Part shown: in pieces, positions 57,214-64,000 of the stretch
Layout of the letters: each line of letters begins with the position of its first letter
How positions within the stretch are numbered: position 1 is the first letter of the stretch
Source of the DNA: Rahnella aquatilis CIP 78.65 = ATCC 33071
Lineage (GTDB): Bacteria > Pseudomonadota > Gammaproteobacteria > Enterobacterales > Enterobacteriaceae
Assembly: GCF_000241955.1 (NCBI RefSeq)
Contig: NC_016818.1
Span: 1,302,001-1,366,000 of the forward strand
DNA length: 64,000 bases
Direction: 5' to 3'
Made by a program: the position numbers and the translations under genes
The notes under the pieces: generated by a model
The model's database searches: none
The model's input: only the letters and a program-made list of their open reading frames with translations
Told to the model about the DNA's origin: nothing

Positions 57214-57657
57214 ATGCTGAATGATTGGCTGACATCTGAACGAATTCAGATCAGAACGGATATCACGGACTGGCGCCAGGCAGTGGAAGTCAGTGCACAA
57301 CCGCTGCTTAAAGAAGGAACCATTACCCCGGATTACCTGACGGCAATTTTTGCTCAACGGGAAAAACTGGGGCCGTATTTTGTTCTGGCGCCGGGCATTG
57401 CGATGCCACACGCCAGACCAGAAGAAGGGGCGAACGGATTGGGACTCTCGTTGCTGACGCTGCCGCACGGCGTTGTGTTTAATTCAGAAGATAACGACCC
57501 GGTCTATATCGTGGTGATGTTGTCGGCAGCGGACAAACACAGCCATATAGAACTGATTTCTGAACTGGCGGAATTATTTTCCTGTGAAGAAGATATGCAG
57601 AAAATACACCAGGCAAAAACCATCGGCGAAATTCAGGACGTAATATCCCGCTATTAA
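57214..57657 (+). CDS. PTS IIA component (fructose/ascorbate type)
   Basis: This 147-residue EIIA of the mannitol/fructose/ascorbate (UlaC) type has its phosphorylated histidine in APGIAMPHARPEEGAN (about residue 68). It transfers phosphate from HPr to the IIB protein encoded next. The ribosome-binding site is ATAACGGAGCATCACT. It is the first gene of the operon. Confidence 0.9.
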   Translation: MLNDWLTSERIQIRTDITDWRQAVEVSAQPLLKEGTITPDYLTAIFAQREKLGPYFVLAPGIAMPHARPEEGANGLGLSLLTLPHGVVFNSEDNDPVYIVVMLSAADKHSHIELISELAELFSCEEDMQKIHQAKTIGEIQDVISRY

Positions 57658-57794
57658 TTTGACTTAATGTTGTAAAAGGAATGCGATTTAAATCTAAGGG
57701 AATGCTGACCATTCAGATGCATTAATATATGCAACTGGCGTGCGATTCTACGCGTGTTAAACGTTTAAAAACAGATAAAGAACAGGTGAATAAT

Positions 57795-58076
57795 ATGAAA
57801 ATCATGGCGATTTGTGGTTCCGGTTTAGGCAGCAGTTTTATGGTTGAAATGAACATCAAGAAAGTTCTGAAGAAACTCAATATTCAGGCTGATGTTCAGC
57901 ACTCCGATTTGTCTTCAGCCATTCCGGGCGAAGCCGACCTGTTCGTGATGGCAAAGGACATCGCTGCCAGCGCCAGCATTCCTGAAAACCAGTTGGTGGT
58001 GATTACCAACATTATTGATATTAATGAACTTGAAACAAAACTGATTGCTCACTTTGAAAAGCATCCAGTGTCCTGA
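57795..58076 (+). CDS. PTS IIB component (ascorbate/galactitol type)
   Basis: This 93-residue EIIB has the phosphocysteine loop MAICGSGLGSSFMVEMN at the N-terminus (Cys about residue 6). It passes phosphate to the incoming sugar bound by IIC. The ATG at 57795 is chosen because it opens directly on the conserved beta strand. Confidence 0.92.
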   Translation: MKIMAICGSGLGSSFMVEMNIKKVLKKLNIQADVQHSDLSSAIPGEADLFVMAKDIAASASIPENQLVVITNIIDINELETKLIAHFEKHPVS

Positions 58077-58126
58077 CCGGCGCTGAATAACCCTACAAAT
58101 AAAACAAATAGACAAACGAGGTGGAT

Positions 58127-59503
58127 ATGTTTATCCAGGAAACGCTCAAGTTTGTGGTCGATATATTAAAAGTGCCTTCCATACTGGTGGGGCTCATCGC
58201 ATTAATCGGTCTGGTGGCACAAAAGAAAAACTTTTCTGATGTGGTGAAAGGCACGGTTAAAACAATACTTGGCTTTTTAGTGTTGGGCGGAGGTGCAACA
58301 GTATTAGTTGGCTCATTAAATCCTTTAGGCGGCATGTTTGAACACGCCTTTAATATCCAGGGTATTATTCCTAATAACGAAGCGATTGTTTCCATCGCGC
58401 TGGAGAAATTCGGTGCACCGACAGCGTTAATTATGGCGTTTGGGATGGTGGCAAATCTGATCGTAGCCCGTTTCACCCGTCTCAAATACGTGTTTCTGAC
58501 CGGTCATCACACGTTTTATATGGCCTGTATGATCAGCGTTATTCTGACGGTGGCCGGTTTTGAAGGTGTTTCACTGGTGTTCACCGGTTCCCTGACGCTC
58601 GGTCTTATCATGGCGTTCTTCCCGTCGCTGGCGCAACGTTACATGCGTAAAATTACCGGCAGCGATGACGTGGCATTTGGTCATTTCGGCACCATCGGTT
58701 ACGTCTTATCGGGCTGGATAGGCAGCAAGGTGGGTAAAGGCTCACGTTCTACGGAAGAAATGAACCTGCCGAAAAACCTCAGCTTCCTGCGTGACAGTTC
58801 CATTTCTATCTCGCTCACCATGATTATTATTTATCTGATTATGGCGGTGTTTGCGGGGCAGGTCTTTGTTGAAGCAACCTACAGTGCAGGCCAGAACTAT
58901 CTGGTATACGCCATTATCATGGCGATTACCTTCGCGGCGGGCGTATTCATCATTTTGCAGGGGGTGCGTCTGATCCTGGCGGAAATCGTTCCGGCATTCG
59001 TCGGCTTCTCCGAGAAACTGGTGCCTAACGCCCGTCCGGCGCTGGATTGTCCGGTAGTGTATCCGTACGCGCCAAATGCGGTGCTGATCGGCTTCCTGTT
59101 CAGTTTCCTCGGCGGTCTGGTGGGATTGTTCCTGTTAGGACAGATGCATCTGGTGCTGATCCTGCCGGGTGTGGTGCCGCACTTCTTCACCGGTGCAACG
59201 GCGGGCGTGTTCGGTAATGCGACCGGCGGGCGTCGCGGGGCCATGGTCGGCGCGTTTGCCAACGGCGTGCTGATTACCTTCCTGCCGGTTCTGTTGCTGC
59301 CGGTACTGGGTGCGCTGGGCTTTGCCAATGCCACCTTCTCTGATGCGGACTTCGGGGTTATCGGTATTTTGCTGGGCAACCTGGCACGCTTTATGTCGAA
59401 GGAGGCCATCATGGCGTTGATTGTCGGTATCTTCGCGGTACTGGTTGCCTGGAACTATCTCGGCAAAAAACCGCTGGCTGAGAAAGAAATCACTGAAAAG
59501 TAA
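58127..59503 (+). CDS. PTS IIC component, SgaT/UlaA family
   Basis: This 458-residue membrane permease belongs to the ascorbate-type IIC family. Family-like stretches are GTVKTILGFLVLGGGATVLV, VFLTGHHTFYMACMISVI and LPGVVPHFFTGATAGVFGNA. Compared with UlaA it lacks several segment identities, so the substrate need not be ascorbate. The ulaD/E/F downstream enzymes are absent; transketolase genes follow instead. Ribosome-binding site ACGAGGTGGAT. Confidence 0.9.
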   Translation: MFIQETLKFVVDILKVPSILVGLIALIGLVAQKKNFSDVVKGTVKTILGFLVLGGGATVLVGSLNPLGGMFEHAFNIQGIIPNNEAIVSIALEKFGAPTALIMAFGMVANLIVARFTRLKYVFLTGHHTFYMACMISVILTVAGFEGVSLVFTGSLTLGLIMAFFPSLAQRYMRKITGSDDVAFGHFGTIGYVLSGWIGSKVGKGSRSTEEMNLPKNLSFLRDSSISISLTMIIIYLIMAVFAGQVFVEATYSAGQNYLVYAIIMAITFAAGVFIILQGVRLILAEIVPAFVGFSEKLVPNARPALDCPVVYPYAPNAVLIGFLFSFLGGLVGLFLLGQMHLVLILPGVVPHFFTGATAGVFGNATGGRRGAMVGAFANGVLITFLPVLLLPVLGALGFANATFSDADFGVIGILLGNLARFMSKEAIMALIVGIFAVLVAWNYLGKKPLAEKEITEK

Positions 59504-59601
59504 TTCCCTGCATCACTACGTTTTTTAACTCCATCCGGGAAACACTGTCCTGCCTGTTAGAAATAACAGGCCAGGATAAGTGCTCATTAAAATAAGGATC
59601 A

Positions 59602-60441
59602 ATGAAGATGAAAGATGTCCAGGAGGTTCGTGATCTGGCCCGCCATATCCGCATCGAGACGCTGAAAATGCTGACCAGTCTGGGATTCGGGCACTATGGC
59701 GGCAGTATGTCAGTCGTGGAAACGCTGGCTGTGTTGTATGGCGATGTGATGCGTATCGACCCGCAAAAACCAGACTGGCAGGATCGCGATTATTTAGTGC
59801 TGTCAAAAGGCCATGCAGGACCCGCACTGTATGCCACGCTGGCACTGAAAGGTTATTTTCCGGTCAGCGAATTACACACACTCAACCAGAACGGAACCCG
59901 TCTGCCGAGCCATCCTGACCGGCTGCGTACCACTGGCGTGGATGCGACCACCGGCTCGCTGGGACAAGGCGTGTCCATTGCAGCGGGTATGGCGCTTTCG
60001 CATAAGCTGGGCGATCGCCGTAACCGCGTCTTCTGCATTCTCGGCGACGGTGAGCTGAATGAAGGCCAGTGCTGGGAAGCCTTCCAGTTTATTGCACACC
60101 ACAATCTGCATAACCTGACGCTGTTCATCGATTACAACAAACAGCAACTCGACGGCACACTGGATGAAGTGATTAAGCCATTCGATCTGGCCGGAAAGTT
60201 CAGTGCGTTCGGGTTTGATGTAGAGACCATTAAAGGCGATGACATTTTGGCTATCAGCGACGCGGTGACGCCGGTGCGCCATGCCGAGCAACGTCCGCTG
60301 GTGGTGATCCTCGACAGCATCAAAGGGCAGGGGGTGAAGTATCTCGAGCAACTGGCTAACTCACACCACCTGCGGTTAACGCCGGATGTGAAACTGGAAA
60401 TCGAAAATGCTATCGCTGAGCTGGAGGCCGCCCATGTTTGA
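59602..60441 (+). CDS. Transketolase, N-terminal (ThDP-binding) subunit
   Basis: This 279-residue subunit holds the thiamine-diphosphate part of transketolase: LSKGHAGPALYATLALKGYF (about residues 72-91), TGSLGQGVSIAAGMALSHKL and the ThDP motif GDGELNEGQCWEAFQF ending in NKQQLDG. It lacks the pyrimidine-binding and C-terminal domains, which are supplied by the next gene. ATG 59602 or ATG 59608 may be the start. The two genes overlap by 8 bases. Confidence 0.92.
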   Translation: MKMKDVQEVRDLARHIRIETLKMLTSLGFGHYGGSMSVVETLAVLYGDVMRIDPQKPDWQDRDYLVLSKGHAGPALYATLALKGYFPVSELHTLNQNGTRLPSHPDRLRTTGVDATTGSLGQGVSIAAGMALSHKLGDRRNRVFCILGDGELNEGQCWEAFQFIAHHNLHNLTLFIDYNKQQLDGTLDEVIKPFDLAGKFSAFGFDVETIKGDDILAISDAVTPVRHAEQRPLVVILDSIKGQGVKYLEQLANSHHLRLTPDVKLEIENAIAELEAAHV

Positions 60442-61387
60442 AGTTTCTCTTGAATTGCAAAAAGATGCGGTAGAAATGCGTAAAGTTTACGCCAGCACCG
60501 TGCGCGAAAAGATTGTTGAGAATACACCGATTATCGCGCTGGAAGCGGATCTGATGAGTTCAATGGCGATGGACGGTGTACATAAAGATCATCCGGATCA
60601 CGTGATTAACTGCGGCATTATGGAAGCCAACGTGATCGGCGTTGCGGCCGGTTTGTCGCTGACCGGCCGGGTGCCGTTTGTGCATACTTTTACCGCGTTC
60701 GCCAGCCGTCGCTGCTTTGACCAGCTGTTTATGTCGCTGGATTACCAGAAGAATAACGTCAAAATCATTGCTTCAGATGCGGGCGTCAGCGCCTGTCATA
60801 ACGGCGGCACGCATATGTCGTTCGAAGATATGGGCATTGTGCGCGGGCTGGCGAGTTCGGTGGTGATGGAAGTCACTGACGCCGTGATGTTCCGCGATAT
60901 TCTGCTGCAACTGATGGATTTAAAAGGTTTCTACTGGGTACGCACTATTCGTAAACAGGCGACGCAGGTTTACCGTGAAGGCTCGACGTTTACCATCGGC
61001 AAGGCCAATGTGTTGCGTGACGGCACTGACGTGACGCTGATCGCCAACGGGATTATGGTGGCGGAAGCGCTGAAAGCGGCAGAAATGCTGAAACGCGAAG
61101 GCGTGAGTGCGGCAGTCATCGACATGTTTACCCTCAAGCCGATTGATAAAGACACCATCATCAAATACGCCGCGAAAACCGGCAAAATGGTGACCTGTGA
61201 AAACCACAGTATTCATAACGGACTGGGATCGGCGGTGGCGGAAGTGCTGGTGGAAAACCAGCCGGTGCCGATGCGCCGAGTCGGTGTTAAAGAGCGTTAC
61301 GGGCAGGTGGGCACCCAGGAGTTTTTACAGCAGGAATATGGCCTGACGGCTGAGCATATTTTTGAAGCGGCGAAAACGTTGCTCTGA
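60434..61387 (+). CDS. Transketolase, C-terminal subunit
   Basis: This 317-residue subunit has the pyrimidine-binding domain with the activating glutamate region (CGIMEANVIGVAAGLSLTG), SDAGVSACHNGGTHMSFEDM and a C-terminal domain from about residue 190 (VALIANGIMVAEALKAAEML-like, CENHSIHNGLGSAVAEV). Together the two subunits equal one 600-residue transketolase. The start ATG 60434 is 6 bases after GGAGG, within the end of the previous gene, so synthesis is balanced by coupling. Confidence 0.92.
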   Translation: MFEVSLELQKDAVEMRKVYASTVREKIVENTPIIALEADLMSSMAMDGVHKDHPDHVINCGIMEANVIGVAAGLSLTGRVPFVHTFTAFASRRCFDQLFMSLDYQKNNVKIIASDAGVSACHNGGTHMSFEDMGIVRGLASSVVMEVTDAVMFRDILLQLMDLKGFYWVRTIRKQATQVYREGSTFTIGKANVLRDGTDVTLIANGIMVAEALKAAEMLKREGVSAAVIDMFTLKPIDKDTIIKYAAKTGKMVTCENHSIHNGLGSAVAEVLVENQPVPMRRVGVKERYGQVGTQEFLQQEYGLTAEHIFEAAKTLL

Positions 61388-61401
61388 GTGTACACAAAAC
61401 A

Positions 61402-61432
61402 AAAAAACGCCGGACTCAAAGCCCGGCGTTTT
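61402..61432. terminator. Bidirectional terminator transketolase/pta
   Basis: AAAAAAACGCCGG-ACTCAAAGC-CCGGCGTTTT between convergent units has A and T tracts on either side. Confidence 0.9.
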
Positions 61433-61450
61433 GCGTTCAGAGGGTCGGGC

Positions 61451-63610
61451 TTATTTAGCCGGAACCGCCGCTTCTGCCTGAGCAGACTGAATCGCAGTCA
61501 GTGCAACGGTGTAGACGATATCGTCAACCAGTGCGCCACGTGACAGGTCATTGACCGGTTTACGCATGCCCTGCAGCATTGGCCCGATAGACACCAGATC
61601 TGCAGAACGCTGTACCGCTTTGTACGTGGTGTTACCGGTGTTCAGGTCAGGGAAGATGAACACGGTCGCTTTGCCCGCAACCGGCGAGTTTGGCGCTTTA
61701 GACTGGGCAACATCAGCCATGATCGCTGCATCATATTGCAGCGGACCATCGATGATCAGGTCCGGACGTTTTTCCTGTGCCAGACGGGTCGCTTCACGCA
61801 CTTTCTCAACATCGCTACCGGCACCGGAGTTACCGGTTGAGTAGGAGATCATGGCAACGCGGGGCTCGATACCGAATGCTGCTGCAGAATCCGCAGACTG
61901 GATCGCGATTTCTGACAGTTGCTCAGCAGTAGGATCCGGGTTGATCGCGCAGTCGCCGTAAACCAGAACCTGGTCAGGTAACAGCATGAAGAACACTGAA
62001 GAAACCAGCGAGCTGCCCGGTGCGGTTTTGATCAGCTGCAACGGTGGACGGATGGTGTTTGCGGTAGTGTGAACAGCACCGGAAACCAGACCGTCAACGT
62101 TACCTTGTTCCAGCATCAGGGTGCCCAGAACGACGTTGTCTTCCAGTTGTTCGCGCGCAACCACTTCGGTCATGCCTTTGCTTTTGCGCAGTTCAACCAG
62201 ACGGGCTACGTATTCTTCACGAACAGCCACCGGATCAACAATTTCGATGCCTTTACCCAGAGTGACGCCCTGAGCCGCTGCAACGCGTTTGATTTCGTCA
62301 GGGTTACCCAGCAGAACACATTCCGCGATACCACGTTCAGCACACAGCGCCGCTGCTTTCACGGTACGAGGCTCATCGCCTTCCGGCAGCACAATACGTT
62401 TACCGGCTTTACGGGCCAGTTCGGTCAGCTGATAGCGGAATGCCGGAGGCGACAGACGGCGTGAACGTTCGGAATGTGCACTCAGCGAGTTGATCCAGTC
62501 AGCGTTGATGTGAGAAGCCACGTACTGCTGTAGTTTCTCTACACGCTGATGGTCATCCGCGGGTACTTCCAGATTGAAGCTTTGCAGGCTCAGGGAAGTC
62601 TGCCAGGTATTCGTTTCTACCATGAAGACGGGCAGACCGGTCTGGAATGCACGTTCGCACAGGCTGTTGATGCGGGCGTCGATTTCGTAACCACCGGTCA
62701 GCAGGATAGCACCGATTTCCACGCCGTTCATGGCTGCCAGACAGGCTGAAACCAGCACATCAGGACGGTCAGCGGAAGTCACCAGCAGTGAGCCAGGACG
62801 GAAATGTTCCAGCATATGCGGAATGCTGCGCGCACAGAAAGTGACGGATTTCACGCGGCGGGTTTTCACATCGCCTTCGTTGATGATTCGTGCGTTCAGA
62901 TGCTTGGCCATGTCGATTGCGCGGGTGGCAATCAGCTCGAAGCTCCATGGAATGCAGCCCAGAACCGGCAATGGGCTGTTGGCGAACAGCTGAGTCGGAT
63001 CGATATTCGCCACGCTGGCTTTGTTGGAATCATCAAAAATTTCAGACAGGTCAGGACGGGTACGCCCCTGATCGTCAACCGGTGCATTCAGTTTGTTAAT
63101 GATCACGCCGGTGATATTTTTGTTTTTGCTGCCACCGAAGCTGGAACGGGCCAGTTCGATACGTTCTTTGAGTTGCGCAGGAGAATCATTGCCCAGCGCC
63201 AGTACGAAGACAATTTCTGCGTTCAGGGTTTTGGCAATTTCGTAGTTCAGCGCATTGGCGAACTGGTGTTTGCGGGTAGGCACTAAACCTTCAACCAGCA
63301 CCACTTCTGCATCTTTGGTGTTTTCGTGATAACGCGCGATGATTTCTTCCATCAGCACGTCTTGCTGGTTTGAGCTCAGCAAGGTTTCAACGTGGCTCAT
63401 TTTCAGCGGTTCGGCTGCGGTCACGGTGGAGTTAGCGCGAATAATGGTCGTGGTTTGATCAGGAGCATCTCCGCCAGTACGCGGCTGGGCGATAGGTTTG
63501 AAGATACTCAGGCTGACGCCTTTTTGTTCCATGGCACGGATCACACCCAGGCTGACGCTGGTCAGACCGACACTGGTGCCTGTAGGGATCAACATAATTG
63601 TACGGGACAC
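61451..63610 (-). CDS. pta: Pta, phosphate acetyltransferase
   Basis: This 719-residue enzyme interconverts acetyl-CoA and acetyl phosphate. It has the long enteric form: an N-terminal P-loop-like domain ([20 protein letters not shown]), a central DRTGG domain and a C-terminal catalytic PTA_PTB domain (about residues 395-715; [40 protein letters not shown]). ackA lies upstream on the same strand, 166 bases away, forming the usual ackA-pta acetate overflow pathway. Confidence 0.97.
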   Translation of the reverse strand: MSRTIMLIPTGTSVGLTSVSLGVIRAMEQKGVSLSIFKPIAQPRTGGDAPDQTTTIIRANSTVTAAEPLKMSHVETLLSSNQQDVLMEEIIARYHENTKDAEVVLVEGLVPTRKHQFANALNYEIAKTLNAEIVFVLALGNDSPAQLKERIELARSSFGGSKNKNITGVIINKLNAPVDDQGRTRPDLSEIFDDSNKASVANIDPTQLFANSPLPVLGCIPWSFELIATRAIDMAKHLNARIINEGDVKTRRVKSVTFCARSIPHMLEHFRPGSLLVTSADRPDVLVSACLAAMNGVEIGAILLTGGYEIDARINSLCERAFQTGLPVFMVETNTWQTSLSLQSFNLEVPADDHQRVEKLQQYVASHINADWINSLSAHSERSRRLSPPAFRYQLTELARKAGKRIVLPEGDEPRTVKAAALCAERGIAECVLLGNPDEIKRVAAAQGVTLGKGIEIVDPVAVREEYVARLVELRKSKGMTEVVAREQLEDNVVLGTLMLEQGNVDGLVSGAVHTTANTIRPPLQLIKTAPGSSLVSSVFFMLLPDQVLVYGDCAINPDPTAEQLSEIAIQSADSAAAFGIEPRVAMISYSTGNSGAGSDVEKVREATRLAQEKRPDLIIDGPLQYDAAIMADVAQSKAPNSPVAGKATVFIFPDLNTGNTTYKAVQRSADLVSIGPMLQGMRKPVNDLSRGALVDDIVYTVALTAIQSAQAEAAVPAK

Positions 63611-63744
63611 GGCTAAACCTCTTTAACGGTTGCCAGGCAGGGACATCCGCAGGTTGGTGCAGAGGAGATAATGATCAGCATAAGCGCGATGATTATCCTG
63701 CGCGGTGCGTCCAAACGGGCGGCGTTTGCCTATAAGTGAAAAAT

Positions 63745-63764
63745 TGCCCGCATGACGCGGGCAG
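63745..63764. other. Hairpin in the ackA-pta gap
   Basis: TGCCCGC-ATGACG-CGGGCA-type stem follows the ackA stop without a T tract. It may stabilise ackA mRNA or lower transcription into pta. Confidence 0.5.
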
Positions 63765-63776
63765 GCTTGAATCGAA

Positions 63777-64000
63777 TTATGCAGTCAGACGCGCGGCGTC
63801 TTGTGCAATCACCAGCTCTTCGTTGGTTGGGATAACCAGAGCGGCGCGGGTGCCTTCTTTGTTGATCGCCCCGGATTTGCCAAAACGCGCAGCCAGGTTA
63901 CGTTCGTGATCCACTTCAAAGCCCAGCAGACCCAGTTTAGCCAGAGACAGTTCGCGAACCATTGCGGCGTTTTCACCGATACCGCCGGTGAATACGACGG
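63777..64000 (-). CDS. ackA: AckA, acetate kinase, C-terminal part
   Basis: Only the last 74 codons are in the window; the gene continues past the right edge. The end shows [20 protein letters not shown], the acetate-kinase signature near the C-terminus, and closes with [17 protein letters not shown]. AckA makes ATP and acetate from acetyl phosphate and adjoins pta as in E. coli. Confidence 0.96.
   Translation of the reverse strand, partial: VVFTGGIGENAAMVRELSLAKLGLLGFEVDHERNLAARFGKSGAINKEGTRAALVIPTNEELVIAQDAARLTA

Noticed and set aside
59602..61387. Transketolase as a frameshifted single gene
   Set aside because: The second half has its own GGAGG site and ATG, and two-subunit transketolases of this type are a known arrangement.

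Overview
This 64 kb window is a stretch of enterobacterial chromosome. Gene order is that of the E. coli/Salmonella segment running from argW-yfdC through mlaA, fadL, fadIJ, aroC, fabB, pdxB, accD, purF, the histidine transport genes and yfcH/G/D to pta-ackA. The local differences point away from E. coli and towards a Yersiniaceae-type genus such as Rahnella, Rouxiella or Serratia: a complete ccm operon sits between yfdC and mlaA, ccmH and ccmI are separate genes, and a Yersinia/Serratia-like palindromic repeat is present. The genus is inference only.

Left end (1-3534): a decayed mobile element lies against the 3' end of a tRNA-Arg(CCU) gene. It resembles a P4-type phage satellite. It has a Sid-like capsid-size protein, a P2/P4-like cos site, an iteron cluster, the C-terminal part of a DUF927 protein, and the first 54 or so codons of a P4-type integrase. 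The integrase and DUF927 pieces are joined by a deletion. Beyond cos lie two AT-rich genes for small membrane proteins, one cut by the window edge.

Backbone (3625-28870): yfdC; ccmABCDEFGHI (cytochrome c maturation), split after ccmB by a palindromic repeat; mlaA (outer-membrane lipid asymmetry); fadL, yfcZ and fadIJ (fatty-acid uptake and beta-oxidation, with FadR-like operators); sixA, smrB, prmB-aroC-mepA-yfcA, epmC-yfcL, mnmC and fabB (with a FabR-like operator). Convergent pairs share bidirectional terminators.

Accessory island between fabB and pdxB (28979-36156): a DUF2946 protein and a PepSY membrane protein, both rich in Met/His/Asp and probably copper-related; a YbiR transporter; an internally deleted MocR-type regulator; a rhodanese; flk; and a divergent EamA exporter/AraC regulator pair.

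Backbone (36257-55805): pdxB-usg-truA-dedA-accD-folC-dedD, then cvpA-purF under a PurR box, ubiX, hisJQMP under a sigma-54/NtrC-type promoter, pepT, an orphan DppA-like binding protein, yfcH, yfcG and yfcD. A GC-rich hairpin repeat family occurs four times here.

Right end (55844-64000): a LacI-type regulator faces a five-gene operon (PTS IIA, IIB, IIC of the ascorbate/SgaT type, then a two-subunit transketolase). Paired palindromic operators lie between them. This looks like a compact uptake-and-cleavage route for an unidentified ketose. pta and the 3' end of ackA finish the window.

All assignments come from reading the sequence and from recalled family features. No database search was made.
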